NCBI RefSeq assembly: GCF_016899775.1
Contig: NZ_JACJJE010000004.1
Coordinates: forward strand, 50,130-114,129
Length of the DNA: 64,000 nt
DNA from: Pseudoflavonifractor capillosus
GTDB lineage: Bacteria; Bacillota; Clostridia; Oscillospirales; Oscillospiraceae
Reading direction: 5' to 3'
Made by a program: the position numbers and the translations under genes. This document shows, one piece after another, positions 16,626 to 25,102 of the stretch (position 1 is the first letter of the stretch; each line of letters starts with the position of its first letter). The notes under the pieces are model-generated. The model had not been told where the DNA came from and made no database searches. It saw nothing but the letters and a program-made list of their open reading frames with translations.

Positions 16626-17585
16626 TTATGCGGTCTGATTCTGGAGGATGCGCAGGGCCATGATGAGGCAGGCCTGCCGCTGGGCGGTGTCCTGGGGTCC
16701 GAAGCGGCCGTCGCCGTAGCCGGCCACAATGCCGCTCTGGGACATAAAGGCCACGCTGCTTCTGGCCCAGGAGGAGATGTCCCCTCCGTCTGAGAAGGAG
16801 GGGGTGCCGTCGGGAACGGAGCCGCCCAGGGCCCGGTAAACAGCGGTGAGCATGACGGCGGCCTGCTCCCGGGTGAGAAGCTCCCCGGGGCCGAAGGTGG
16901 AGTCGGAGGTGCCGGCGGTAAAGCCCATGGAGTAGGCCTTGAGCGCCTCCGAGTCGGAGGTGTCCGTGAAGGGATTTTCTCCGGGGACCTGGATGGACTG
17001 GCCGCTGGCCGTCTCATACAGCCGGACGGCGAGGGCGGCGAACTGAAGGCGGGTGATGGGCTCCCGCAGGTCCTGCCCCTTCAGGTGGTCGGGCATCAGC
17101 CCGCCGGCGATGGCCTGGTTGACCAGGTTGAGGGCCCACTCGTCCACCGGCTCGCCGGTGGCGGAGACGGGCTGTCCCGAGGTCGAACTGGGGGCCTTCA
17201 GCCAGATCCCCCGGTCCAGGGTCTCGCTGCTCTGGCCGCTGCCGGAGAGGGTGGACACGTGGTAGAGATGGGCGGAATCCCGGACCACCAGGTCGCTCTG
17301 ACCGGACAGGAGGGAGTTCAGGGCCCAGTGGCCGCTGCTCTCGGAGTAGGTGAAGATCTCCACCAGCAGAAGGGCGCCGGTCTCGCTGCTCACCCGGGTC
17401 CCGATGGGGACCAGGGTGGCGGAGTAGGTCTCCGTATCCGAATAGGAGAAGGGCTCAGTGCCCAGGGGGTCCAGGGAGAGCTGATAAGCCGCCTGGCCGC
17501 TTTGAAGGGTGGCGGCCGCCGCTCCCGTAGTGAGCAGAGCGCACAGCAGAACGCCAGAGAGAATCCGGGTCAGGACCTTTTTCAT
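16626..17585 (-). CDS. Secreted S-layer homology (SLH) domain protein
   Basis: The 319-residue protein starts with a signal peptide (MKKVLTRILSGVLLCALLTT, cut near the A-A-A-A run). About 120 residues of unknown fold follow, then three SLH repeats: about 130-185 (with ITRLQFAALAVRLYE), 200-250 (FTAGTSDSTFGPGELLTREQ) and 260-315 (GIVAGYGDGRFGPQDTAQRQ). SLH domains hold proteins to pyruvylated wall polymer. The ATG at 17585 has an AAAGGA site; a longer in-frame start at 17687 would hide the signal peptide. It is a single gene with its own terminator. Confidence 0.9.
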   Translation of the reverse strand: MKKVLTRILSGVLLCALLTTGAAAATLQSGQAAYQLSLDPLGTEPFSYSDTETYSATLVPIGTRVSSETGALLLVEIFTYSESSGHWALNSLLSGQSDLVVRDSAHLYHVSTLSGSGQSSETLDRGIWLKAPSSTSGQPVSATGEPVDEWALNLVNQAIAGGLMPDHLKGQDLREPITRLQFAALAVRLYETASGQSIQVPGENPFTDTSDSEALKAYSMGFTAGTSDSTFGPGELLTREQAAVMLTAVYRALGGSVPDGTPSFSDGGDISSWARSSVAFMSQSGIVAGYGDGRFGPQDTAQRQACLIMALRILQNQTA

Positions 17586-17784
17586 GGTAAGCAGGAGTCC
17601 TTTCTGTAAAAAATTGGGCCGCGGAGGTTCACGCGGACAAAATGACAGGTGGACCGGCGAAATGCCGGACTGGAAATCAAGTACCATTTTACCGGATTAC
17701 ATAAGAAATAACAAGCGGATAAACATGAAGATTTTATGAAATATTGGGACCGGCGCTGCCGGGCCGGAAGGGAGTGCCATTTTC

Positions 17785-18249
17785 GTGGAATATAACATCG
17801 TGCCCATGGACCGCAGCCACATTGAACAGATCGCCGCCCTGGAGCGGGAGTGCTTCTCCACCCCCTGGAGCGAGGCCATGCTCACCGAGGCCCTCTTTGA
17901 TTCTCAGGCCAGCTTTATCGTGGCCGAGTCGGAGGAGGGAGGCGTGCTGGGCTACGCGGGACTCCAGGTGGTGCTGGATGAGGGATATATTGACAACATT
18001 GCCGTGGAGCCCAACGCCCGCCGCCACGGGGTGGCGGACGAGCTGCTGGACGTGTTCTGCCGCTTTGGGGAGGCCAACCTGGCCTTCCTCACCCTGGAGG
18101 TGCGGGCCTCCAACGCCCCGGCCATCGCCCTGTACCGGAAACACGGTTTTGAGGAGGCGGGGCGGCGGAAAAATTATTACACCAAGCCCGCCGAGGATGC
18201 CATCATTATGACCCGCTACTTCAAGCGGATCGGAACCGAGCATGAATGA
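17785..18249 (+). CDS. rimI: Ribosomal protein S18 alanine N-acetyltransferase
   Basis: A 154-residue GNAT enzyme. The acetyl-CoA loop is present as VEPNARRHGVADELL, and the C-terminal LEVRASNAPAIALYRKHGFEEAGRRKNYY is very typical of RimI. It acetylates the N-terminus of S18. In Firmicutes rimI usually lies beside tsaD, as here. The GTG at 17785 follows GAAGGGAG; its 3' end overlaps the next gene by 8 bases. Confidence 0.9.
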   Translation: MEYNIVPMDRSHIEQIAALERECFSTPWSEAMLTEALFDSQASFIVAESEEGGVLGYAGLQVVLDEGYIDNIAVEPNARRHGVADELLDVFCRFGEANLAFLTLEVRASNAPAIALYRKHGFEEAGRRKNYYTKPAEDAIIMTRYFKRIGTEHE

Positions 18250-18820
18250 GCCGGAGCTGAGGCCGCTGGGACCGGAGGAGGTGGGCCTCCTCTACCGCCG
18301 GGAGCTGAAGGGGACCTTCCCACCCACGGAGCTCAAGCCCCTGCGCACCATCCAGCGGCACATGCGGGCGGGCCGCTATCCGGTCTGGGGCCTGTATCAG
18401 GGGGAAGAGCTGACGGCCTACGCCCTGCTGTGGCAGACCGTGGATGGAAGGGCGGTCCTTCTGGACTACCTGGGGGTGCCCCGGGACCGCCGGGGACAGG
18501 GCTGGGGGAGCCGCATGCTGGCCCAGCTGCGCCGGATCTACGGAGAGAGGGCGGCCATCCTGGCGGAGGTGGAGGCCCCGGAGGCGGCGGAGCCGGGGGA
18601 GCGGTCGCTCCAGGAGCGCCGCCTGGATTTCTACCGCCGGGCGGGGTTCCGGTACGCGGGCTTTGACAGCCGGCTGTTCGGCGTCCATTACCGCCTGCTG
18701 GCCGCCGGAGCCGGGGAGGAGCCGGAGCTGCTGGCGGCCTACCGCACCCTGTATCAGGGGCACTTTCCCGGCGCTGTGTTCCGGCGGTTCGTGCAGATCC
18801 CGTGGGACCGGCCGGAGTAA
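18242..18820 (+). CDS. GNAT-family N-acetyltransferase
   Basis: A 192-residue protein with the GNAT core: a beta-4 strand DGRAVLLDYLGV followed by the acetyl-CoA loop RDRRGQGWGSRML, and a C-terminal RRLDFYRRAGFRYAGF. It overlaps rimI by 8 bases, so the two are co-translated. The substrate is unknown. It occupies the position between rimI and tsaD where other Firmicutes have no gene. Confidence 0.85.
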   Translation: MNEPELRPLGPEEVGLLYRRELKGTFPPTELKPLRTIQRHMRAGRYPVWGLYQGEELTAYALLWQTVDGRAVLLDYLGVPRDRRGQGWGSRMLAQLRRIYGERAAILAEVEAPEAAEPGERSLQERRLDFYRRAGFRYAGFDSRLFGVHYRLLAAGAGEEPELLAAYRTLYQGHFPGAVFRRFVQIPWDRPE

Positions 18821-18874
18821 ACCGGCCGATTGGGAGAGCCCTTCTGCGGTGAAAATTTTGTGAAAGCAAACTGG

Positions 18875-18896
18875 AAAAAGCGGCCTGCCGCTTTTT
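18875..18896 (+). terminator. Hairpin after the rimI-GNAT pair
   Basis: AAAAAGCGG, loop CCTG, CCGCTTTTT. It lies 28 bases before the tsaD start and probably limits read-through into tsaD. Confidence 0.65.
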
Positions 18897-18923
18897 CAAC
18901 AGTCTGAAAAGGGGGAACCTTTT

Positions 18924-19934
18924 ATGAATATCCTAGCCATCGAGTCCTCCTGCGACGAGACCGCCGCCGCGGTGGTCCGGGACGGGCGGACCGTGCTGTC
19001 CAACTGCATCGCCTCTCAGATCGAGATGCACACCATCTACGGGGGCGTGGTGCCCGAGATCGCCTCCCGGAAGCATGTGGAGGCGGTCACCGGCCTGGCG
19101 GAGCAGGCGGTGGCCCAGGCGGGCCTGACCAAGGGGGACCTGGACGCCGTGGCGGTGACCTACGCCCCGGGGCTCATCGGGGCGGTGCTGGTGGGGGTGA
19201 ACTTCGCCAAGGGGGCGGCCATGGCCCTGGACCTGCCCCTGATCCCGGTGCACCACGTGCGGGGACACATCGCCGCCAACTACATCACCCACCCGGACCT
19301 GGAGCCACCCTTTGTGTGCCTGTGCGTCTCCGGCGGCACCACCCTGATTGTGGACGTGAAGTCCTACACGGACATGGAGGTGCTGGGGGGGACCCGGGAC
19401 GACGCGGCGGGGGAGTGCTTTGACAAGGTGGCCCGGGTGCTGGGTATCGGCTACCCCGGGGGCGGCCCCATGGACCGCCTGGCCCGCGGGGGGGACGACA
19501 GCCGGTATGAGCTGCCCCGGGCCCATGTGGCGGGCCACGACCTGGACATGTCCTTCTCCGGCCTGAAGACCGCCAGCCTGAATCTGATCCACAACGCCCA
19601 GCAGAAGGGGGAGGAGCTGAACCTGCCCGACTTCGCCGCCAGCTTCGGCCGGGCGGTGAGCGAGTCCCTGGTGCCCCGGGTGATGGCCGCCGCCCGCATG
19701 AGGGGGTATGGCCGGGTGGCGGTGGCCGGCGGCGTGGCGGCTAACAGCCGTATCCGGTCGGACCTTACCGCCGCCTGCCAGGAGAGCGGCGACCGCCTGT
19801 TCCTGCCCGAGCTGAAATACTGCGGCGACAACGCCGCCATGATCGGGTGCCAGGGGTATTACGAGTGGAAGGCCGGCCATACGGCCGGCCTGGAGCTGAA
19901 CGCTTACGCCACCCGGGACATCGCCCTGGGGTGA
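18924..19934 (+). CDS. tsaD: tRNA threonylcarbamoyladenosine transferase subunit
   Basis: Transfers the threonylcarbamoyl group to A37 of ANN-decoding tRNAs, together with TsaB and TsaE. At 336 residues it has the ASKHA start LAIESSCDETAAAVV, GGVVPEIASRKHVEAV, the metal-binding VHHVRGH (about 110-116), the phosphate loop CVSGGTTLI and the C-terminal GGVAANSRIR and CGDNAAMIG. An AGGGGGAA site precedes the ATG. Its last 108 bases are repeated downstream (20088-20195). Confidence 0.97.
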   Translation: MNILAIESSCDETAAAVVRDGRTVLSNCIASQIEMHTIYGGVVPEIASRKHVEAVTGLAEQAVAQAGLTKGDLDAVAVTYAPGLIGAVLVGVNFAKGAAMALDLPLIPVHHVRGHIAANYITHPDLEPPFVCLCVSGGTTLIVDVKSYTDMEVLGGTRDDAAGECFDKVARVLGIGYPGGGPMDRLARGGDDSRYELPRAHVAGHDLDMSFSGLKTASLNLIHNAQQKGEELNLPDFAASFGRAVSESLVPRVMAAARMRGYGRVAVAGGVAANSRIRSDLTAACQESGDRLFLPELKYCGDNAAMIGCQGYYEWKAGHTAGLELNAYATRDIALG

Positions 19935-20087
19935 GCGGCGTTGTCGCCGGGGCCCCATCGCAGATGGGGCGGCGCGAAGCGCCGTACAAGCGTTTTCGCC
20001 CAGCGAAAACCTTGGCGGAGGGACGGCTCTGCCGTCCCGAGCATTGAAAAAAGACGGGGTCCCCAGAAAGCGGAGCTTTCTGGGGAG

Positions 20088-20195
20088 GACAACGCCGCCA
20101 TGATCGGGTGCCAGGGGTATTACGAGTGGAAGGCCGGCCGCACGGCCGGCCTGGATCTGAACGCCTACGCTACCCGGGACATTGCCCTTGGGTAA
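20088..20195 (+). pseudogene. Duplicated 3' end of tsaD
   Basis: This 108-base segment repeats tsaD 19827-19934 with about eight differences, mostly at third codon positions, and ends in TAA instead of TGA. It encodes 35 residues from D-N-A-A-M-I-G to the natural C-terminus in frame, but no proper start precedes it. The 153-base spacer is GC-rich and has no gene. It is a remnant, not a working subunit. Confidence 0.85.
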
Positions 20196-20208
20196 TGTGG
20201 AAATTTTA

Positions 20209-20245
20209 AGGAGGGGAGTTCCTGTGTTCCAGGAACTCCCCTCCT
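20209..20245 (+). terminator. Terminator after the tsaD region
   Basis: Sixteen-base perfect arms (20209-20224 and 20230-20245) around a 5-base loop, followed by CTGTATT. Confidence 0.75.
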
Positions 20246-20269
20246 CTGTATTGGTGTGTGGAAATCAAA

Positions 20270-20314
20270 AGGGCGGCTGAGCCGGGAGTGGTCCCGATTC
20301 AGCCGCCCTCAGTT
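20270..20314. terminator. Bidirectional terminator at the 3' end of csoR
   Basis: AGGGCGGCTGA (20270-20280) pairs with TCAGCCGCCCT (20299-20309), flanked by AAAA on the left and CAGTTTT on the right, so it can act on both strands. Confidence 0.6.
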
Positions 20315-20316
20315 TT

Positions 20317-20447
20317 GGCGGGGAAGCTCGAGGGGCAGCCCGCCTCGAGTGGGATCGAATGTCCTGAATGCCTTGCTTGGCAAGATGTTCAGCGAGGGCA
20401 GCGAGGACTTTCCCGCCGCTGTGCGGCGGGAAAGCAACGGCATTTTT
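20317..20447 (+). repeat. Partial copy of the 220-bp terminator-associated element
   Basis: The segment from GGCGGGGAAGCTCGAG to AACGGCATTTTT aligns with the cores of the elements at 32915-33134 (inverted) and 35541-35760. The terminal inverted repeats and flanking duplications seen there are missing here, so it looks truncated, ending 9 bases from csoR. Confidence 0.75.
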
Positions 20448-20456
20448 GTGGGCCGG

Positions 20457-20720
20457 TCAGTCGGCCAGCTGGTCCAGCAGGACCGCCAGCTCCTCCAGCT
20501 TTTTCTCCGGGTCCCCGCTCTCCACCGCCTCCCGGACACAGCAGTCCATGTGGGCCTTGAGCACCATGCGGTTGGCCTTTTTCAAAATGGACTGGGTGGC
20601 CATCAGCTGGTGGGACACGTCCAGGCAGTACCGGTCCTCATCGATCATTTTGAGAATGCCGTCGATCTGTCCCCGGGCGGTCTTCAGCAGGCGGGTGACC
20701 TGGGTGTGGTCCGCCTTCAC
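20457..20720 (-). CDS. csoR: CsoR-family copper-sensing repressor
   Basis: An 87-residue four-helix-bundle repressor. The metal triad of CsoR is visible: Cys in RYCLDVS (about residue 32), then His and Cys in KAHMDCCV (about 57-61). With Cu(I) bound it leaves DNA. The start is a GTG at 20720 that overlaps the copA stop as GTGA, so it is the second gene of a copA-csoR operon. Confidence 0.92.
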   Translation of the reverse strand: MKADHTQVTRLLKTARGQIDGILKMIDEDRYCLDVSHQLMATQSILKKANRMVLKAHMDCCVREAVESGDPEKKLEELAVLLDQLAD

Positions 20721-20926
20721 TGGATGGACACCACCTCATAGCCCGCCTCGGTGACCGCGTCCTTCAGCTCCTGGTCGGAGACGGGGGCGGCCAGGGTGAC
20801 GGTGGCGCACTTGTTCTCCAGGTCGGCCTTGGCGGAGGTCACGCCCCCCAGGGCGGACAGGGCCTTCTCCACGTGGGCCACACAGTGGGCGCACATCATG
20901 CCTTCAATGTTCAGTGTCTTGGTCAT
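20717..20926 (-). CDS. copZ: Internal in-frame start giving free CopZ chaperone
   Basis: The last 69 codons of copA, from the ATG at 20926, encode a complete CopZ-like HMA protein with MMCAHC. Directly upstream on the minus strand is AAGGAGGAAC at normal spacing, inside the copA frame, where it is read as part of the linker. The same mRNA could therefore yield both the fused pump and a free copper chaperone. Seen in sequence; production of the short form is inference. Confidence 0.6.
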   Translation of the reverse strand: MTKTLNIEGMMCAHCVAHVEKALSALGGVTSAKADLENKCATVTLAAPVSDQELKDAVTEAGYEVVSIQ

Positions 20927-23362
20927 GGTTTCAGTTCCTCCTTCATTTGCTTGGGTGCTTTCTTCCAAATCAACGGGACAGCTCTGGGTGCAAGGCGCAC
21001 AGGCGGGAGCTGTGCCGCTGTCATCACCGGCGGGGCCGGGGACGTTCTCAGTTTGCTGGGATTGGGGTGCTTGGGTGCGGAATTTGCTTTTGAAAAAGCG
21101 CAGGCGTAAAGCGTTGGTCACCACGCACACGGAGCTCAGGCTCATGGCGGCGGCGCCGAACATGGGGTTGAGCATGAAGTCGGTGATGCCCAGGGCGTAG
21201 AACACGCCGGCGGCCAGGGGGATGCCGATGGAGTTGTAGAAGAAGGCCCAGAACAGGTTCTCCTTGATGTTCCGGATGGTGGCCCGGCTCAGTTCCACCG
21301 CCGCCACCGCGTCCATCAGGTCGGACTTCATCAGCACGATGTCGGCGCTCTCGATGGCCACGTCGGTGCCCGCCCCGATGGCAAGGCCCACGTCGGCCCG
21401 GGCCAGGGCGGGGGCGTCGTTGATGCCGTCGCCCACCATGGCCACCTTCTTGCCCTGCTCTTGGAGCTCCTTCACCTTGCGCTCCTTGTCCTGGGGGAGC
21501 ACCTGGGCCATGACCTGGGTGACGCCCAGCTCTTTGCCGATGGCGTCGGCGGTGCGCTGGTTGTCGCCGGTGAGCATGACCACGTCCAGGCCCAGCTTTC
21601 GGAAGGCGGCCACCGCCCCGGCGCTGGTGGGCTTGGGGGTGTCGGCCACGGCGATGAGGCCCAGCACCTGGTGCTCATCGGCGAAGTACAGGGCGGTCTT
21701 GCCCTGGGCGGCCAGCTCCTCCGCCTTTGCGGGGAAGCTCCCCAGGTCCACTCCGGCCTCCTCCATCATGGCCAGGTTGCCGCCCATACAGGTGCGGTTC
21801 CCCAGGGTGGCCCGGACGCCCCGGCCGTGGAGGGCGGTAAAGTTTCCAACTGTGGTGACGGGGAGGTTCCGCTTCTTGCTCTCCTCCACGATGGCGGTGG
21901 CCAGGGGGTGCTCGGAGGGGCCCTCCAGACAGGCGGCCAGGATGAGCAGCCCCTCCTCGTCCATATCGTCGGCGGGGAGGACGTCGGTGACCACCGGCCT
22001 GCCCTGGGTGAGGGTGCCCGTCTTGTCCAGCACCACAGTGTTTACCGTGTGCAGGGTCTCCAGAGCCTCGGCGGATTTGATGAGGATGCCGTTCTCGGCC
22101 CCCTTGCCGGTGCCTACCATGATGGCCACGGGGGTGGCCAGACCCAGGGCGCAGGGGCAGGAGATGACCAGCACGGCCACGCCGGTGGTGAGGGCCTTTG
22201 TGATGTCATAGCCGCTGGCGAAGAACCAGGCCACCGCGGTGACGGCAGCGATGACCATGACGATAGGGACGAACACGCCGGCCACCTTGTCGGCCAGCTT
22301 GGCGATGGGGGCCTTGGACGAGGAGGCCTCCTCCACCAGGCGGATCATCTGGGCCAGGGTGGTGTCCTCCCCCACCCGCAGGGCCTCGAAAGTGAAGGAG
22401 CCCGACTTGTTGATGGCGGCGGCGGCCACCTTGTCGCCGGGGCCCTTGTCCACAGGCAGGGACTCGCCGGTGAGGGCGGACTCGTCCACGGCGGAGGTCC
22501 CCTCCACGATGACGCCGTCCACCGGGATGGACTGGCCGGGCCGGACCACGATGCGGTCCCCCACCCGGACCTCCTCCACGGGGATCTCCACCTCCACCCC
22601 GTCCCGGAGGACGCTGGCGGTCTTGGGGGCCAGGTCCATGAGCCGGGTGATGGCCTGGCTGGTCTTGCCCTTGGACCGGGTCTCCAGGTACTTGCCCAGA
22701 GTGATGAGGGTGAGGATCATGCCGGCGGACTCGAAGTACAGATCCATATGGTACTGCTCCACCAGAGCCCAGTCCCTGTGGCCCAGACCGTAGCCCATCT
22801 GGTAGATGGCGAAGATGCCGTAGATCACCGCGGCGGAGGAGCCCACCGCGATGAGGGAGTCCATATTGGGCCCTAAGTGGGCCAGAGTCTTGAAGCCCAC
22901 CCGGTAGTATTTGTCGTTGATGTACATGATGGGCAGGGTGAGCAGCAGCTGGGTCAGGCCGAAGGCCACCGCATTCTCCAGCCCCGTGAGGAAGCCGGGG
23001 AGGGGGGCACCGAACATGTGGCCCATGGAGATGTAGAAAAGGGGGATCAGGAACACAAAGGACCAGATGAGACGGTGCTTCATGGAGGACAGCTCGGCCT
23101 CCATCTGGGCCTCCGGCCGCTCCGTCTTGGCCTGGGCCGCATCCTTATTTGCCTGGGGCAGGGAGGCCCCGTAGCCCGCGTGGACCACCGCCTGGATGAT
23201 GCTGTCGGGGGTGAGGGCGCTCTCGTCGTAGTCCACTGTCATGGAGTTGGTCATCAGGCTGACTTCCGCCTTGCGCACGGCGTCCAGCTTGTTGACGGCT
23301 TTCTCTACATGTGCCGAGCACGCCGAGCAGGTCATGCCGGTGACGTTGAATTTTTGCTTCAT
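20717..23362 (-). CDS. copA: Copper-exporting P1B-type ATPase fused to a C-terminal CopZ domain
   Basis: Pumps Cu(I) out of the cytoplasm. In order: N-terminal HMA domain with MTCSAC (about 9-16), eight membrane helices, the CPC transport motif in VISCPCALG (near 400), the phosphorylated DKTGT (near 445), the SEHP motif (near 490), and GDGINDAP (near 645). After the last helix, a linker of about 75 residues joins a second HMA domain with GMMCAHC (813-881). Most CopA proteins end after the ATPase, with CopZ a separate gene; 881 residues reflects that fusion. A full ribosome site is preserved inside the linker (next entry). Confidence 0.95.
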   Translation of the reverse strand: MKQKFNVTGMTCSACSAHVEKAVNKLDAVRKAEVSLMTNSMTVDYDESALTPDSIIQAVVHAGYGASLPQANKDAAQAKTERPEAQMEAELSSMKHRLIWSFVFLIPLFYISMGHMFGAPLPGFLTGLENAVAFGLTQLLLTLPIMYINDKYYRVGFKTLAHLGPNMDSLIAVGSSAAVIYGIFAIYQMGYGLGHRDWALVEQYHMDLYFESAGMILTLITLGKYLETRSKGKTSQAITRLMDLAPKTASVLRDGVEVEIPVEEVRVGDRIVVRPGQSIPVDGVIVEGTSAVDESALTGESLPVDKGPGDKVAAAAINKSGSFTFEALRVGEDTTLAQMIRLVEEASSSKAPIAKLADKVAGVFVPIVMVIAAVTAVAWFFASGYDITKALTTGVAVLVISCPCALGLATPVAIMVGTGKGAENGILIKSAEALETLHTVNTVVLDKTGTLTQGRPVVTDVLPADDMDEEGLLILAACLEGPSEHPLATAIVEESKKRNLPVTTVGNFTALHGRGVRATLGNRTCMGGNLAMMEEAGVDLGSFPAKAEELAAQGKTALYFADEHQVLGLIAVADTPKPTSAGAVAAFRKLGLDVVMLTGDNQRTADAIGKELGVTQVMAQVLPQDKERKVKELQEQGKKVAMVGDGINDAPALARADVGLAIGAGTDVAIESADIVLMKSDLMDAVAAVELSRATIRNIKENLFWAFFYNSIGIPLAAGVFYALGITDFMLNPMFGAAAMSLSSVCVVTNALRLRFFKSKFRTQAPQSQQTENVPGPAGDDSGTAPACAPCTQSCPVDLEESTQANEGGTETMTKTLNIEGMMCAHCVAHVEKALSALGGVTSAKADLENKCATVTLAAPVSDQELKDAVTEAGYEVVSIQ

Positions 23363-24475
23363 AGGAGATCACCAAACTTTTTTGAATTGGAGTGGTAAGG
23401 GGATGGAAGGGAGTTTCGTTGCCCGCTCTTTTTAAGCCTTCCCCCTGGGGGGAAGGTGGCACGGCGAAGCCGTGACGGATGAGGGGGCAGGTTTCGGCCA
23501 CCTCGTAGGGTGCGAGAAGGTGAATTGCCCCGCAGGGGCAAGAGAGGCTGGCCTGGGCCACGACCCGGCGCGCCGCTTCGGTGGTTTTTTGCGGGGGGAT
23601 TTCGCCGCCTGCGGGCGGCGAGCTTCTTTCTGGATGCCCAGAAAGAAGCCAATGGGCCAGGCCACCTTCTCTTGGCCCTTCGGGCCAATTCACCTTGAGA
23701 GGCACCAAGGGATGAGCTCAGGATGAGCGCTTCGCGCTCATATTCGCTCACCCCCTGGACCCCCATTTACGGGGGCCCCTCCTGAAAGGTGTTGCGTCAT
23801 TTCCGGCGCGCAAAACCTGAGTGATTTTCTGCAATTCAATCCGGGCCACTTCGTCGTCGCGGATTTCGTATCCCTCGCTTCGTCCTGCCGGACAAAGCTC
23901 GCTCACTCCATCGCTCCTCCTCTCCAACGCAAACCCGCTTCGCTGGGCTTTGCGTTGGGGGCCGCCTTCGGCGGCCTGTTTGGGTGGAAAATTTCAGCCG
24001 GTGCGGGTCCATTGGTACGCCTGGCTTTGCCAAACCAACGATACCGGTCTATCTCCTACCGTAGGGGCGCACATTGTGCGCCCGCCGAGCCTTCCCCCTT
24101 CAAGGGGGAAGGTGCCCCAGTGCTCACACTGGGGCGGATGAGGGTAACTTCTTGGCTTGGGCAATCCACCGGCGGGAGCCCCAAGGGGCTCCCCTACGCA
24201 AAACGGAAACCGTCCCGGCCCTGTTGTAGGGGAGGGGCTTGCCCCTCCCGCCATTTCTCGAAATGGTCCGTTTTCTGCCGCAGGGGCGGCCCTTGCGGCC
24301 GCCCGCCGTGAGGAAATCGTTTCAACCCGCAGGGGCGGCACACCGGGCCGCCCATCGAAGTTTTAAGCACACGTTGAGACCAACGCAAACTCAAAGAACA
24401 ACACCCCCCGGGGGAGGGGTACCATGATTGTATACCAGGAAACTAGGTTTGTCAATAGGCGGATACAATTTCCTG
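23363..24475. other. 1.1-kb gene-free region of mosaic repeats
   Basis: No convincing gene is seen. The region holds a copy of a CTTCCCCC...GGGGGAAGG...GATGAGGG repeat at 23436-23485, another at 24088-24146, a module at about 23560-23670 shared (inverted) with 59085-59160, and palindromic GGGGCGG repeats at 24060-24085, 24280-24306 and 24328-24352. Reading frames present are GC-rich noise. Confidence 0.7.
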
Positions 24476-24949
24476 CTATGCCGGGAAGCGGGGGACGGAG
24501 AGTTGGTCCGGCGGGACGCCCAGCAGGAGGAGGGCTCCCGCCACCGCCAGGGCGGACTGGGGAGAGGCGCCGTGGTCCAACATCCAGGGGAACTCCTGCC
24601 GGTCCACCACCTGGCCCTGGATGGTGACCAGCTCCCGCTGGAGGGCCAGCCACAGCTTCCGCCCCTCCCGGCTGGACAGGGTGAGGGTGTTTTTGGGGCC
24701 GGAGCCGTAGCTGACGGCGCTGGCCGCCTGGAGGTCCCACCCCGGGAGGGTGGTGTCCCCCGGCAGCAGGGCCATGCGGCAGCGCTCGGGCCGTCCGTCC
24801 CCGTGGGCCGCCGCCCTTGGGGAGACCACCAGCAGGGCGGGGTGGTCCGCGGTTGGAATCTGCCCCAGGCTGCGGCCGTGGCGGGCCAGGCGGCGGAGAA
24901 TGTCCGCCTCAATGCCCTCCTGCTCCTCAATCACCTGAAAAGGACCCAA
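24476..24949 (-). CDS. Hypothetical protein
   Basis: A 157-residue frame with strongly GC-rich third positions, typical of coding sequence here, starting at a TTG at 24949; a GTG seven codons later (ATT-GAG-GAG follows) is an alternative. The sequence is soluble, with RMALLPGDTTLPGWDLQAAS and WLALQRELVTIQGQVVDRQE stretches that look like a folded domain. I recognise no family. It lies alone, divergent from parE, between repeat-rich DNA and the topoisomerase promoter. Confidence 0.55.
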   Translation of the reverse strand: MGPFQVIEEQEGIEADILRRLARHGRSLGQIPTADHPALLVVSPRAAAHGDGRPERCRMALLPGDTTLPGWDLQAASAVSYGSGPKNTLTLSSREGRKLWLALQRELVTIQGQVVDRQEFPWMLDHGASPQSALAVAGALLLLGVPPDQLSVPRFPA

Positions 24950-25030
24950 ATCTGCCGCCCCCTTTTGGGATACAGTTTGGATGAAACAGAAATTTTTATG
25001 CGGCGTTCCCCGTGGAAACCGGGCCTTTCC

Positions 25031-25059
25031 TTGACTTTCCGCCGGGAAATGAGTATCAT
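25031..25059 (+). promoter_or_regulatory. Promoter of the parE-like gene
   Basis: TTGACT (25031-25036), 17-base spacer, TATCAT (25054-25059); each box is one base from consensus. The start codon is 44 bases downstream. Confidence 0.65.
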
Positions 25060-25102
25060 TATCCTGTTATAGTATGCGATAGAACAGTGAGGCAGCGAAT
25101 TT

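Noticed and set aside
23472..23760. Several overlapping frames of 60-190 codons on both strands
   Set aside because: They all arise from GC-rich palindromic repeats and match each other's complements; none has a believable start or domain.
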